Source of the DNA: Chlamydiia bacterium
GTDB lineage: Bacteria > Chlamydiota > Chlamydiia > Chlamydiales > GCA-2402025
Direction: 5' to 3'
Length of the DNA: 64,000 nucleotides
NCBI GenBank assembly: GCA_030427725.1
Contig: JAUICV010000002.1
Location: 481,226-545,225, forward strand
Position numbers and translations under genes: made by a program. This document shows positions 15,181-24,013 of this stretch, in pieces. Within the stretch, counting starts at the first letter, position 1. Each line of letters begins with the position of its first letter. The notes beneath the pieces were generated by a model. It searched no databases and was not told where the DNA came from. It worked only from the letters and a program-made list of their open reading frames with translations.

Positions 15181-17505
15181 CTATTTATTTAGCCTGTCCC
15201 CTTTAGGAAGAGGGAGTGTAAATGTAAATGTTGAACCTTTCCCAACTTCTGAGTGGACTTCGATTCTACCTGAATGAAGGTCTAAGATTTTTTTCACAAG
15301 GCTAAGTCCCAGTCCTGCTCCAAAATGAGCCTTTTGTTTGTGAGACTCACTAAACATTTCAAACAGCGTACCTTGGTTTTTTTTGTCTATACCTTCTCCT
15401 GTGTCCTCGATCGAACATGAGATTTCAGTTGGTCCACAACTTGTCGAAATCTTGATAGTACCTTGGTTTGTGAACTTCATTGCATTAGATAAGAGATTTA
15501 ACAAAACTTTAGTAATCTTACATTTGTCAATATAGCATTTAGGAAGGTTTTCGGCTAAGTTAAGCTCTAGTTGGAGATTTTTTTCTTCTATAGCCTGCTT
15601 TAATTCGGAGCTAGTTTCTTGGATGATAATATTCAAGTCTTCCATAGACTTGGAGAAATTATTCCCTCCAAGTTCTAACATCTGATGGTCGAGTGTTTCA
15701 TGAATAATATGAGAAAGTTTTTCGATATTATTCTCAGCTATTTGCAAGAGCTCTTTTTTTTCGCTGTCAAGCTGCTCTTGAGACGATTCTAAAAGTGATT
15801 CAATGCTTTCTTTTATGACTGTGACAGGATCTCTCATTTCATGGGATACAACAGTCATTAAATGTTGTCTCAGTTCGCTGACTTCTTTTTCCTTTTTTAA
15901 AAGTTGTTGTTCTCTAGTCTTATCTTGGCAAAGAAGAGAGTATCCCTCAATCTGTCCATTAAAGTTCAAGACTGGAGACATTTTCATCGATATAATGATT
16001 TTACAACCATCGCAATTGATAGACTCGACCAAAAAAGGAGTATTAAATTTTTCCTCTGAGTTTTCTTTTGCTCTAGCTATAATTTCATTTTTTGACGGTT
16101 CTAAAAGATCAAATAACAAAGAGTCTTTTAGCTTATCAGCGTTGTCTCCCATAAGAGTTTCTGCTGATCTGTTACAATCTGTAATCATGAAGTCAGGTGT
16201 TATTCCTATAACGGCATCAGAGAGAGAGTTTAAAAGATCTCCAAAAGCTTTGAAACGGTGGGAATATTGTCTATCTTGTGTCACATCCTTAAGAACAAGA
16301 ACAAATTTTGAGACCTTATCTGAAGATGGATTTTCTATAGGTTGGCCAAAGCCCCTGACCCACAATATTTGATTGTCTGTCGTGAGGATTCTTGCCGTGA
16401 AAGAAAATTCTTTACTTGGATCGGCTAAAAATTCTTCGAACTGTTTGTAGACTTGCGTACGATCTTCTTCATGAATATTCCTTAGCCACTGGTCAAAGGA
16501 GGTCTCGGATGGATTCGGAAGTTTTATAGAGTCATAATATAGGGTGCATATAAATTTGGAAGAACAATCTTCATTCCAATCTGATATGGATAATTGGGTA
16601 TTGTCTAAAACCATCTTGAAACGAGATGTTATTGTTTTAAATTCTGATTCAATTTGAGAAAAAATAAAAGCGCTTGTTAGAAGAATTAGGATAACTAGCG
16701 TAAAAAACGACAGAAAAATTGGATTAAAGGATGTTCTATCTCTATCTGGATTGGAAAATAGGGCGTTTATTTCAAAGCCTCTCCACAAAAGCAGAGTCGT
16801 AAATAGTAAAGTAAGGGTTACTAGAACGACAAGTCTTAAATATAACAGGCGATTTTTTGAAAGTAGCAAGGTTTTAAAGCAAAGGCTAAGGCTTGAAGCT
16901 ACAAATCCAATCGATGTTGGTATGGAAACTCTTGTGTAGAGTAAAAAACCAGCTTGATCATCGATGTGCATGACATACCCAACAATTGCTACCAAAGATA
17001 TAGCTAAAACTAAGGTGCTGCAGATAGCGCCAATCCAGTATTTTTGAGAGATTTTATTTATGTATAGAAGAAGTAGGCTGAGTCCTAGGACTCCAAAGTT
17101 AAAAGCTGTTAGCTCAGACATTCTACCTACGCTTAATGAGTGAACTTTGAAGGTTGTTGAAACGAATAAATTATCAATCGTAAATGGAAGTGATACGATG
17201 TATGAAAAAAGAGAGTATAACCCAATAAGAAATAATAGTATGGAACTAATAAAGCTTAACAATTTCAATTTGCCATCTAAAAAAAAGATGGAGGTCCCAG
17301 TTAGAACAAAACAAAGGGAGGTATTGAATTGCATAAGGGATTTACCCTTAACTATCTGGAAAAGTACTGAGGTATTAGTCAGCCATCCAAAAATACCTAA
17401 AAAGCCGACTAAAATAGCTAAACAGGAAAATGTGTAGCTTAAAAGTTCTAAACTTTGATTAATTAGATGTGATTCGGGCTTTAGAAGCCGTTGTTTTTCT
17501 GGCAA
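15181..17505 (-). CDS. Membrane PAS-domain sensor histidine kinase
   Basis: The 774-residue protein has about eight membrane helices in residues 18-290, two PAS-type regions (about 295-415 and 420-535), then a full kinase core. The H box is SHEMRDPV with its histidine, N box LLSNAMKFT, G1 DTGEGID and G2 GAGLGLSLV. Unlike the kinase at 9980-11614 it should autophosphorylate. No receiver is fused; the single-domain regulator follows after 12 bases. The start is an unusual TTG at 17505 with no clear ribosome site, and no better in-frame ATG is near, so the N-terminus is uncertain by some residues. Context suggests control of the neighbouring polysaccharide genes. Confidence 0.88.
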   Translation of the reverse strand: MPEKQRLLKPESHLINQSLELLSYTFSCLAILVGFLGIFGWLTNTSVLFQIVKGKSLMQFNTSLCFVLTGTSIFFLDGKLKLLSFISSILLFLIGLYSLFSYIVSLPFTIDNLFVSTTFKVHSLSVGRMSELTAFNFGVLGLSLLLLYINKISQKYWIGAICSTLVLAISLVAIVGYVMHIDDQAGFLLYTRVSIPTSIGFVASSLSLCFKTLLLSKNRLLYLRLVVLVTLTLLFTTLLLWRGFEINALFSNPDRDRTSFNPIFLSFFTLVILILLTSAFIFSQIESEFKTITSRFKMVLDNTQLSISDWNEDCSSKFICTLYYDSIKLPNPSETSFDQWLRNIHEEDRTQVYKQFEEFLADPSKEFSFTARILTTDNQILWVRGFGQPIENPSSDKVSKFVLVLKDVTQDRQYSHRFKAFGDLLNSLSDAVIGITPDFMITDCNRSAETLMGDNADKLKDSLLFDLLEPSKNEIIARAKENSEEKFNTPFLVESINCDGCKIIISMKMSPVLNFNGQIEGYSLLCQDKTREQQLLKKEKEVSELRQHLMTVVSHEMRDPVTVIKESIESLLESSQEQLDSEKKELLQIAENNIEKLSHIIHETLDHQMLELGGNNFSKSMEDLNIIIQETSSELKQAIEEKNLQLELNLAENLPKCYIDKCKITKVLLNLLSNAMKFTNQGTIKISTSCGPTEISCSIEDTGEGIDKKNQGTLFEMFSESHKQKAHFGAGLGLSLVKKILDLHSGRIEVHSEVGKGSTFTFTLPLPKGDRLNK

Positions 17506-17548
17506 TTTTTTTATAAAACGGGTTTGTGTTTTTTATTATTGTATTAGC

Positions 17549-17580
17549 AAATAAAATGGTTTTTTTATACCATTTTATTT
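17549..17580. repeat. Perfect inverted repeat, 12-bp arms, in a divergent promoter gap
   Basis: The arms AAATAAAATGGT and ACCATTTTATTT flank an 8-base T-rich loop between the sensor kinase gene and the CAAX-protease gene, which are transcribed away from each other. It is either an operator for both or a stem-loop; neither gene ends here, so a terminator role is unlikely. Confidence 0.6.
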
Positions 17581-17623
17581 CAATTGAATTGTGTTTGAAT
17601 CTATCCTTGGGTAAAAGTAAGTC

Positions 17624-18499
17624 ATGAAAAATCTAAACAGATGTTTACTACTTGTTTTTGGAATTTCAATAGGGTACGCAGCTCTGCTAGCAGGGCTCTA
17701 TAAGGTGTTTCCTAATTCATCAGCTCTTTTATCTCTAAAAGTCTTGTTGATAGGATCTTACATGTGGATCCCAGGTGGTTTTGCTTTATTCTATCTTAAA
17801 AAAGAACAAAGCAAGATTAGATGGTTTGAAAAACCCTCTAAGTCTTGGCTTTTGGCTTTGGCGTTGCCTATACTCATCTTAGCTCTTGGAATGATGGTTT
17901 GTTTTGTTTTCTATCCTCCATCAATGGTTAACTTTTCGTTAGAAAACAATATTTTCTCTTCTTTGTCAACAAGTTATGTTTTAAATGTCTCCGCTTTTTT
18001 TCTGTTTTTGATTGGGACTGGAGCAATTAGTGCTATGACGGTGAACTATTTCTTTTCGGTAGGGGAAGAGCTTTTGTGGAGAGGTTATCTTTGGGAAAAG
18101 TTGAAATTCTTAGGCTTTTGGAAAGCTTCCTATAGCATAGGGCTTTTATGGGGGCTTTGGCATGTTCCAGTTATTTTGCTTTTAGGACAAAATTATGGGA
18201 AAAATGGATTGCTGGGATCTGTTCTTTTTACAGTAATCTGCATGTTAATGACACCGATTCTTCTCTATATCCGTCATAGATCTAAGTCGTTACTTCCTGT
18301 ATCTATCTTCCATGGGATGTTTAATGCGTTAGCTGGGATTCCAGCCCTTTTTTATAAAGAACCGAATCTTTTGGTAGTATCAGGAGCTGGTATATTTACG
18401 GTGATTGCGCTTATTGTTGTAAATCTCTTTATGTTAAATATTTATAAAAAATCTTTTTCTTCCATTAACAATGGTTGTTATGAGAATAAAGTGGTATAA
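17624..18499 (+). CDS. CPBP-family (CAAX/Abi) intramembrane protease
   Basis: The 291-residue protein has about eight membrane helices. It carries the family motifs in order: EELLWRG (EExxxR, about residue 148), GLWHVP (about residue 182) and FHGMFNAL near residue 229, whose glutamates and histidines form the metal-site of Rce1-like proteases. Bacterial members handle diverse membrane substrates, so no specific role can be given. It stands alone, divergent from the sensor kinase, with a 37-base gap to the HD-hydrolase gene that may be co-transcribed. Confidence 0.82.
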   Translation: MKNLNRCLLLVFGISIGYAALLAGLYKVFPNSSALLSLKVLLIGSYMWIPGGFALFYLKKEQSKIRWFEKPSKSWLLALALPILILALGMMVCFVFYPPSMVNFSLENNIFSSLSTSYVLNVSAFFLFLIGTGAISAMTVNYFFSVGEELLWRGYLWEKLKFLGFWKASYSIGLLWGLWHVPVILLLGQNYGKNGLLGSVLFTVICMLMTPILLYIRHRSKSLLPVSIFHGMFNALAGIPALFYKEPNLLVVSGAGIFTVIALIVVNLFMLNIYKKSFSSINNGCYENKVV

Positions 18500-18536
18500 A
18501 AGACTCTTCTAAAAATATCAAAAGAGGTGATAGAAG

Positions 18537-19310
18537 ATGTTGTGCTTTAAAAAATTTTCTGTTTTATGTGTCGCCTTTTATGGAAGCCTAGTTTTTTCTG
18601 ACCATCAAGCTGAGATAACTCCTCAAATGGAGATCAATAAGGTTTATGAGCTTCATGCTAAAATATCACTTATAAAAGAGTGTTTAAGAAAAAATACTAA
18701 TAATAGTGAAGAGGTGTTAAGTGTTTTTGAGCGTCTCTCAGAAAGGCTGGAACAAGAGTATCTTTTTAACAAGGCATATACATCTGAAGAAATTGAAAGT
18801 ATCTATCGAGCAATTGAGTTTGCAACTTTAAAACATAAAGGTCAATTTCGTAAAAATGCAAGAAAGACTCCATATGTTATTCACCCAATGGGAGTTGCTT
18901 TTCAACTTTTAGATATTGCAAAAGTGACAGATCCAACCATCATCAAAGCGGCTCTTTTACATGATATTTTGGAAGATACCTCAACAACCAAAGAAGAAAT
19001 AACAGATCTTTTCGGAAGGGACGTATTATCAATTGTTTTAGAAGTGACAGATGGTAAGAATCTTTCGTCAAAGAAAAGAAAATTAAAGCAAGTAGAGCAT
19101 GCTCCATTTTTTTCAAAAGAAGCTGCATTAGTTAAAACATCAGACAGGCTTTATAACCTAAGAGATTGTAAAACTTCTAATTGGTCAGAGACTAAAAAAT
19201 CGGAGTATTTTTTATGGGGGAAGCGTCTTTATGAGAATCTTCCGAGGGTTAGCCAAGAGCTATCTAGAGCTTTAGAAAGCGAAATTCAATCCTTTTTTCA
19301 AGAAGGGTAG
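18537..19310 (+). CDS. MESH1-like (p)ppGpp hydrolase (HD domain) with signal peptide
   Basis: The 257-residue protein has a Sec-type signal (residues 1-21, cleavage likely after LVFS), a helical linker, and a RelA/SpoT-type HD domain at about 80-215. Metal ligands H116 (VIHP), H142-D143 (LLHDILEDT) and D203 (SDRLYNLRD) are all present, as in stand-alone hydrolases of the MESH1 group. There is no synthetase, TGS or ACT domain. The ATG has AGAGGTG upstream. A periplasmic or exported alarmone hydrolase is unusual, since (p)ppGpp is cytosolic; animal MESH1 also removes a phosphate from NADPH, so a host nucleotide could be the substrate (inference). It overlaps the converging MFS gene by 13 bases. 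Confidence 0.82.
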   Translation: MLCFKKFSVLCVAFYGSLVFSDHQAEITPQMEINKVYELHAKISLIKECLRKNTNNSEEVLSVFERLSERLEQEYLFNKAYTSEEIESIYRAIEFATLKHKGQFRKNARKTPYVIHPMGVAFQLLDIAKVTDPTIIKAALLHDILEDTSTTKEEITDLFGRDVLSIVLEVTDGKNLSSKKRKLKQVEHAPFFSKEAALVKTSDRLYNLRDCKTSNWSETKKSEYFLWGKRLYENLPRVSQELSRALESEIQSFFQEG

Positions 19311-20611
19311 CTTTGCTTGCAGTATGTTTCTTTGATAAAAAGGCAAGCGGTCAAAGCTAGAAGGAAGCAAAAAGGAACGATGCTGAGGGCTTTTGTATAG
19401 GCAAGTGTGCTGTAGAGTGGCACGCCATTTTCAATTTTCCCATCCCAAAATTTTGAAATCAGATATCCAACAAGAGGTTGAAATAAAGCTCCTCCTATGA
19501 CAACTGCCATATTATTAAATCCTACAGCTGTTGCTGTAATCACGGGTTTGACAATATCTTTGATTAAGGCAAAAGACAGAATCTGACCGGAGGCGCCTAT
19601 CCCTAGAAAGAGACATAAGCTATAGCTGAGTTTGAAGGAAAGAGAGGGGGTAAAGATCAATATTGATGCAGCTATAAATCCAAAGAAAGAGCAAATAGCC
19701 ATTAAGATTTTTCTTCTCTTTATTTTATCAGAAAACCAGCCAATAAAAGGACTTGTGATCATCAGTCCAACCCAAATGAGACTAATGGATCCAGCTGCAG
19801 TAGTTGTTGTGATTTGATATCTTTGCATTAGGTACGGAGTTCCCCAAAGCGCTGCAAAAATAGCAACAGGAGACCAAGATGCAAATGCGTAAACAGCAAT
19901 AGCCCAAATCTGAGAGTTTTTAAGCGTTTCTAACAGGCTTTTAAAAAGGCCTAGTTTGTAGTGATCTTCATGTTTTCTAGGATGATTTTTAGGATAGTCC
20001 CTGATAATAAGAGCTGTGAATATTGCTATGATAAATCCAAATGCAGCTAAAAAATCAATGGTATCTCTCCAGCCAAACTCTAATGAGGCTTTAGCTAGAG
20101 GGAGAGCTCCACCCATGGCACCAATAGCTGCCAATAGCTGAGCTAGACCAACTAAAAGCGCGAAATGTCTTTGATGAAACCACCTTGCTGCAACAATAAG
20201 GACTCCTATAAAAGCAAAGGCAGATCCAATCCCCATTAAAAATCGACCTAAGGCTAAGGCTGCAACATGATGAGTTGAACTAAAAAATAGCGCGCCAATA
20301 CTGCAGATGATTAAAGCTAAAGTGATTAATTTTCTTGGGCCAAACTTATCATATAAAAGACCTGCAGGGATTTGCATAAGTGTATAGCTATAAAAATAAA
20401 AAGCGGCAGTAATGCCAAGGGTTGTCGAATCGATGGTGAAATCTTTCATAAGAGCTTTAGTCATAACACCTGGAGAGACTTGGAGAGCCATTTCGTAACA
20501 AAGAAATAGAGCTGCTAAGAAATATATAACTATGCGGAAAAATTTTTCATACTTATGAATAAAACAGAATTTCATTGAGAGCTTTTTAGGGTTTGTGCTT
20601 TTCTTTACCAT
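19298..20611 (-). CDS. MFS transporter
   Basis: The 437-residue protein has 12 membrane helices, with GLLYDKFGPRKLI in the loop between helices 2 and 3 and SDKIKRRKI in the matching position of the second half, both MFS signatures. It is a full-length paralogue of the carrier cut at the left window edge. The substrate is not evident; chlamydiae use such carriers to take host metabolites. It is a single gene on its strand. Confidence 0.85.
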   Translation of the reverse strand: MVKKSTNPKKLSMKFCFIHKYEKFFRIVIYFLAALFLCYEMALQVSPGVMTKALMKDFTIDSTTLGITAAFYFYSYTLMQIPAGLLYDKFGPRKLITLALIICSIGALFFSSTHHVAALALGRFLMGIGSAFAFIGVLIVAARWFHQRHFALLVGLAQLLAAIGAMGGALPLAKASLEFGWRDTIDFLAAFGFIIAIFTALIIRDYPKNHPRKHEDHYKLGLFKSLLETLKNSQIWAIAVYAFASWSPVAIFAALWGTPYLMQRYQITTTTAAGSISLIWVGLMITSPFIGWFSDKIKRRKILMAICSFFGFIAASILIFTPSLSFKLSYSLCLFLGIGASGQILSFALIKDIVKPVITATAVGFNNMAVVIGGALFQPLVGYLISKFWDGKIENGVPLYSTLAYTKALSIVPFCFLLALTACLFIKETYCKQSYPS

Positions 20612-20663
20612 AATAGATTTTGAATTATTGACGAGATATTTTTAACAAACGAAAAGTGAGGTT

Positions 20664-21389
20664 GTGATGAGACTACAAATGGTAAAAATTCTTTTTGGAT
20701 CGATGCTGACAATATGCGGTTTTACGAGTACGGCTCCAATTGGAGTAGAATATAATATGCCAGCTAAAGAAAACCTAAAAGCAATTGTTTTTGATTATGG
20801 GGGTGTTTTAGCAAAAATATCTATGAAAACTACTGTACCGTTTATGGCTAAAGAGTTTGAGGTAGACAACTCAGATATTCAGAACGTGTTTAAATATGAC
20901 TATGCTAAACATCGCATGGATATGTTCTCGGATCAAGATTTTTGGGAATTAGTTTCAAAGGGTTTAAATAAGCCTATTCCGGAGGGAATTAACGAAAGAT
21001 ATAAAGTAGAAATCTACGAAATGCTACAGATTTTGAGTGATAAAAAGGAGCATATCAAAACCCTTAAAGAAAAAGGGTACAAGGTCTATATGCTTTCAAA
21101 TCAATATCCTCACTTTAATGAGGTTTTAAAAGATCAAAAAGTTTTTGATCTTTTTGATTTGTCTGTTGTTTCTTGTGACTATGGGATTAAAAAACCCACA
21201 CTAAAGCTCTATCAAATTCTATTAGATCAGATTCCTGAAAAAAGCGATCAGTGTCTTTTTGTAGATGATACTTACGAAAATATTAGTGCAGCAAAACGAC
21301 TTGGGTTTCAAACCTTTTATTATAATGTTTTCAAGCATGGCAAAGAGCTTTTTGATCAAGTTATGGATGAGTTAAAACCTGTTAAATAA
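20664..21389 (+). CDS. HAD-superfamily hydrolase with signal-like N-terminus
   Basis: The 241-residue protein shows the four HAD motifs: I in IVFDYGGVLA (about residue 42), II in MLSNQ, III Lys in GIKKP and IV in LFVDDTYENI. It resembles the YihX-type subfamily with a small helical cap; the second motif-I acid is replaced (DYGG), as in other FDLGNV-type members. About 25 residues with a hydrophobic core (KILFGSMLTICGFTSTAPIG) precede the HAD domain and look like a signal peptide, which is odd for a cytosolic phosphatase. The start is GTG 20664 or the ATG directly after it. Substrate unknown. Confidence 0.78.
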   Translation: MMRLQMVKILFGSMLTICGFTSTAPIGVEYNMPAKENLKAIVFDYGGVLAKISMKTTVPFMAKEFEVDNSDIQNVFKYDYAKHRMDMFSDQDFWELVSKGLNKPIPEGINERYKVEIYEMLQILSDKKEHIKTLKEKGYKVYMLSNQYPHFNEVLKDQKVFDLFDLSVVSCDYGIKKPTLKLYQILLDQIPEKSDQCLFVDDTYENISAAKRLGFQTFYYNVFKHGKELFDQVMDELKPVK

Positions 21390-21449
21390 CTTGCTTTTCT
21401 AATAAATAATTTTTATGAAAAGGGAAGAAGGTTATTTATTGGTGAATCT

Positions 21450-22064
21450 TTGGAATCGAATAAGCTCCAGGTAGATGAGAAAGAAAAAAATATGATCGTT
21501 TATGGCGTCTATGTCAAACTCATAGACGCTATTAAACATTACTCTTCAATTCAGCTACTGATTCGGTCCATTGTCTCTACGTTATTTTTGGGAAGCTTTG
21601 CATCTATTGGATATGTCTATTCAATAGATACAAAGGTTTTGCCATTTAGAAATGAAGCAGGGGTTTTAGTTTTAGCTTTTTTAGCTCTTGGTGTGATTAC
21701 TGCGTTAAGTGTTTTAGACATTATTGTTCAAGAAAGAATGGTAATTGCCAATATGGCTGAAGCATTGAAGTTGGAAAAAACACACTCGTGGATCCCAAAG
21801 CTATTTGATCAAATGCTTGAAAAACACACTAAATACTCATTTACTAGAAGACTTTCTTATTTTTATATGGGAGCTGGGTCTTCTTTGATCGTTTCTGCAG
21901 GGATTGCTGCGGAGAGTTGGACAAGTTTTCATGGCCTCGTTTGGCATGCTATTTGTTGGGCTGTAGCAGTTGCTTTAGTAAGTGTATACATTTATCTTTT
22001 CTACAAACTCTCTAAGAAATCAGAGCTGCTTGTTATTAAACTCACACAAGGGGATCAGATTTAA
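21450..22064 (+). CDS. Four-TM membrane protein, first of a tandem pair (SLATT-like layout)
   Basis: The 204-residue protein has helix pairs at about 43-62, 72-90, 140-158 and 165-187. After the second helix comes a charged stretch (VQERMVIANMAEALKLE) that recalls the SLATT/S-4TM proteins found with nucleotide-signal defence systems. The resemblance is in layout only and the family is not certain. The start is TTG 21450, or ATG 21492 if shorter. It overlaps the next gene by one base. Confidence 0.6.
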   Translation: MESNKLQVDEKEKNMIVYGVYVKLIDAIKHYSSIQLLIRSIVSTLFLGSFASIGYVYSIDTKVLPFRNEAGVLVLAFLALGVITALSVLDIIVQERMVIANMAEALKLEKTHSWIPKLFDQMLEKHTKYSFTRRLSYFYMGAGSSLIVSAGIAAESWTSFHGLVWHAICWAVAVALVSVYIYLFYKLSKKSELLVIKLTQGDQI

Positions 22065-22681
22065 TGGCAGATATCAATGCTTATATCCCAGACGATGTTA
22101 ATACGAGCCTAGACCAAGATCCTATAGCATTTGAAAATAAGGCATCATATATCTGGGGTATTTACATGAAGATTAGAACGCTTCATTACCAGTCAAATGA
22201 ATACAAAATCAGATATAAAATGATCGCATCAACGTGGTTTTTGGCAGCTTTTATAGCCTATGATCTTCTGCTTTCAGATCCAAATATTGGAATGATTATT
22301 GATAAATTCTTTGGGGTGTTTATTCTAGGGTTTGTGGCTGCGTTTGCAATAACTTTAACGTCGGTTTTAGATATTGGAGTGACTTTGAAAAGATCTGAGG
22401 TATATAGAAGACTTTGTCTTCAACTAGAAGACTCTTATGACTTTCTGACGAAAACGTTCCACAATATGGATCTACTCTTGCCAAGATCGAAGAAAAATTT
22501 TCTAGAAGCTCTATTTTATGCCATCTTGGTATTCGTTTTGCTTTTTATCTCAAACATAGCGCTTCATATCTTTTTGGTTAAAGAAGGAATTCCGCTCGTT
22601 TATCTCTATAGCTCTTTGATGTTTGTTGTAAATTGCGGCGTGTCTGTATTGCTACTTTGGTACTCAAAAAAGGTGCGTTAA
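22064..22681 (+). CDS. Four-TM membrane protein, second of the tandem pair
   Basis: The 205-residue protein has the same layout as its upstream neighbour: N-terminal amphipathic stretch with [WY]GxYxKI, two helices, an LD[IV]xV turn followed by a charged loop with heptad-like leucines, then two more helices and a basic tail (YSKKVR). The pair most likely arose by duplication and then diverged. The ATG overlaps the previous stop (TAATG), so translation is coupled and the two proteins may form a heteromer. Function not recognised. Confidence 0.62.
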   Translation: MADINAYIPDDVNTSLDQDPIAFENKASYIWGIYMKIRTLHYQSNEYKIRYKMIASTWFLAAFIAYDLLLSDPNIGMIIDKFFGVFILGFVAAFAITLTSVLDIGVTLKRSEVYRRLCLQLEDSYDFLTKTFHNMDLLLPRSKKNFLEALFYAILVFVLLFISNIALHIFLVKEGIPLVYLYSSLMFVVNCGVSVLLLWYSKKVR

Positions 22682-22720
22682 GAAGTAGTTGGCTCCGCAG
22701 GCGACTAAAGCAGCTTTTCA

Positions 22721-23929
22721 TTAGACCAATTGTGATAAAAAAGTGCTGGCGGGAACAATAACAGGTTGTTTAACTGAAAAACAGTCTTCATTTACGTAGG
22801 GCATGTCATAAACGACTTGGAAGGCATGCTGAATATCTAATTCTTTAGCAAAATATAGAAGATTTTTTGACAAGTTGGAATGGTTTGTTAATTTAGCTTC
22901 CACTAAAAACCATGGTTTTTTGTTTCTTGTGACAAGAAAATCGACTTCTCTTTTTTCTTTGTCTCTTATGTAAAAAAGGTCGTACTCTCCGAGCCCTGTG
23001 TCAGTCCAATAGTTTACGCTTTTAAAAAGATGGGAGGCTATTAAGTTTTCAAATTTTTTACCTTCATCGTTAATCATAGACCAGTCCCATAGATAGAGTT
23101 TCTTCATTTTACGGGTAGATCTTCGGATGTTTTTTGACCAAGGTTTAACATGAAAACAATAATAAAGAGCTTCAAAAACACTAATCCATCTATTTATGGT
23201 TGTTTCTGCAATATTTAGACAGTTGGATAATTTTGCAATATTCAATTGACCAGAAGCTTCTTCTACTAATATATCAAACAAATTTTCTAATTCTGCTAGC
23301 TCTTTGATTTGGCTAAGCTCTCTTATATCCTCCTTAAGAATTTGTTGTTTCCTTAGTCTTTGCCAGTTATTTGAAAAATTTTTAGAGGAGGTTAGGAAGG
23401 GTTCAGGAAACCCTCCATATTCGAATAAAAGTTTCAGTTGGCTCTGTTTTATTTCTTTTGGTGGTAAAATTTCTTTGGATCTTAAAGTTTGGTGTAATAT
23501 TTCTCCAACTGATATAGGATGAATTCTATATGAGAAATATCGCCCCATCAAGCTATCGCCACCTTTTCGGTAGATATCTAATTTCGCACTTCCTGTGACA
23601 ATGATATGACAATGATTTTCATACAAGTCAAAGAATCCTTTCAAAAACCGTTTCCAATGACGGTATTTATGTAGTTCATCAAAAACTACCACAATTTTCC
23701 CCTTTTTTAAGGAGTCCATGCCAAGGTAAGTTGCTACAGCTTGATCACCTTTGATGATTAATTTTCGATGTTCATTTGATTCCCAATTGATGTAACAAAA
23801 TTTTTGTTTAACAGTCTCTGCTTGTCTGCTACAGGTTGTTTTCCCAACCTGTCTAGGGCCGGCCAAAAAAATCATTTGTCTATACTTGAACAGATGATCA
23901 AAAATGATGCTTGTGTAAATACGGTCCAT
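22721..23929 (-). CDS. AAA ATPase with DUF4143/PD-(D/E)XK-like C-terminus
   Basis: The 402-residue protein has Walker A GPRQVGKTT (about residue 25), Walker B VVVFDELHKY, the sensor-type TGSAKLD, a helix-turn-helix-like segment in the middle and a C-terminal EVDFLV ... FLVEAK arrangement (D then ExK) like the PD-(D/E)XK nuclease core. This is the common AAA_14 plus DUF4143 architecture, widespread in bacteria and often in accessory regions; its function is unproven. It is a lone gene; a set of nested inverted repeats lies 22 bases upstream of its start and may control it. Confidence 0.85.
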   Translation of the reverse strand: MDRIYTSIIFDHLFKYRQMIFLAGPRQVGKTTCSRQAETVKQKFCYINWESNEHRKLIIKGDQAVATYLGMDSLKKGKIVVVFDELHKYRHWKRFLKGFFDLYENHCHIIVTGSAKLDIYRKGGDSLMGRYFSYRIHPISVGEILHQTLRSKEILPPKEIKQSQLKLLFEYGGFPEPFLTSSKNFSNNWQRLRKQQILKEDIRELSQIKELAELENLFDILVEEASGQLNIAKLSNCLNIAETTINRWISVFEALYYCFHVKPWSKNIRRSTRKMKKLYLWDWSMINDEGKKFENLIASHLFKSVNYWTDTGLGEYDLFYIRDKEKREVDFLVTRNKKPWFLVEAKLTNHSNLSKNLLYFAKELDIQHAFQVVYDMPYVNEDCFSVKQPVIVPASTFLSQLV

Positions 23930-23951
23930 AGTGGCCTCTTTTGAGTTATAA

Positions 23952-24013
23952 GACTATTCTAGCGCTAATGCTAGAATAGTCAAGACTTTTCTAGCATTAG
24001 CGCTAGAATAGTC
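23952..24013. repeat. Nested inverted repeats upstream of the DUF4143 ATPase gene
   Basis: A perfect 23-bp inverted repeat (23952-23974 and 23991-24013) surrounds a 16-base loop. Inside it, GACTATTCTAGC (23952-23963) also pairs with GCTAGAATAGTC (23970-23981), six bases apart. The 12-mer GCTAGAATAGTC thus occurs three times, once inverted, which permits two alternative hairpins. There is no T run, so an operator or regulatory RNA structure fits better than a terminator. Confidence 0.85.

Noticed and set aside
22721..24013. Insertion sequence bounded by the inverted repeats
   Set aside because: The repeats lie together on one side of the ATPase gene, no matching end is seen on the other side, and no transposase is encoded.
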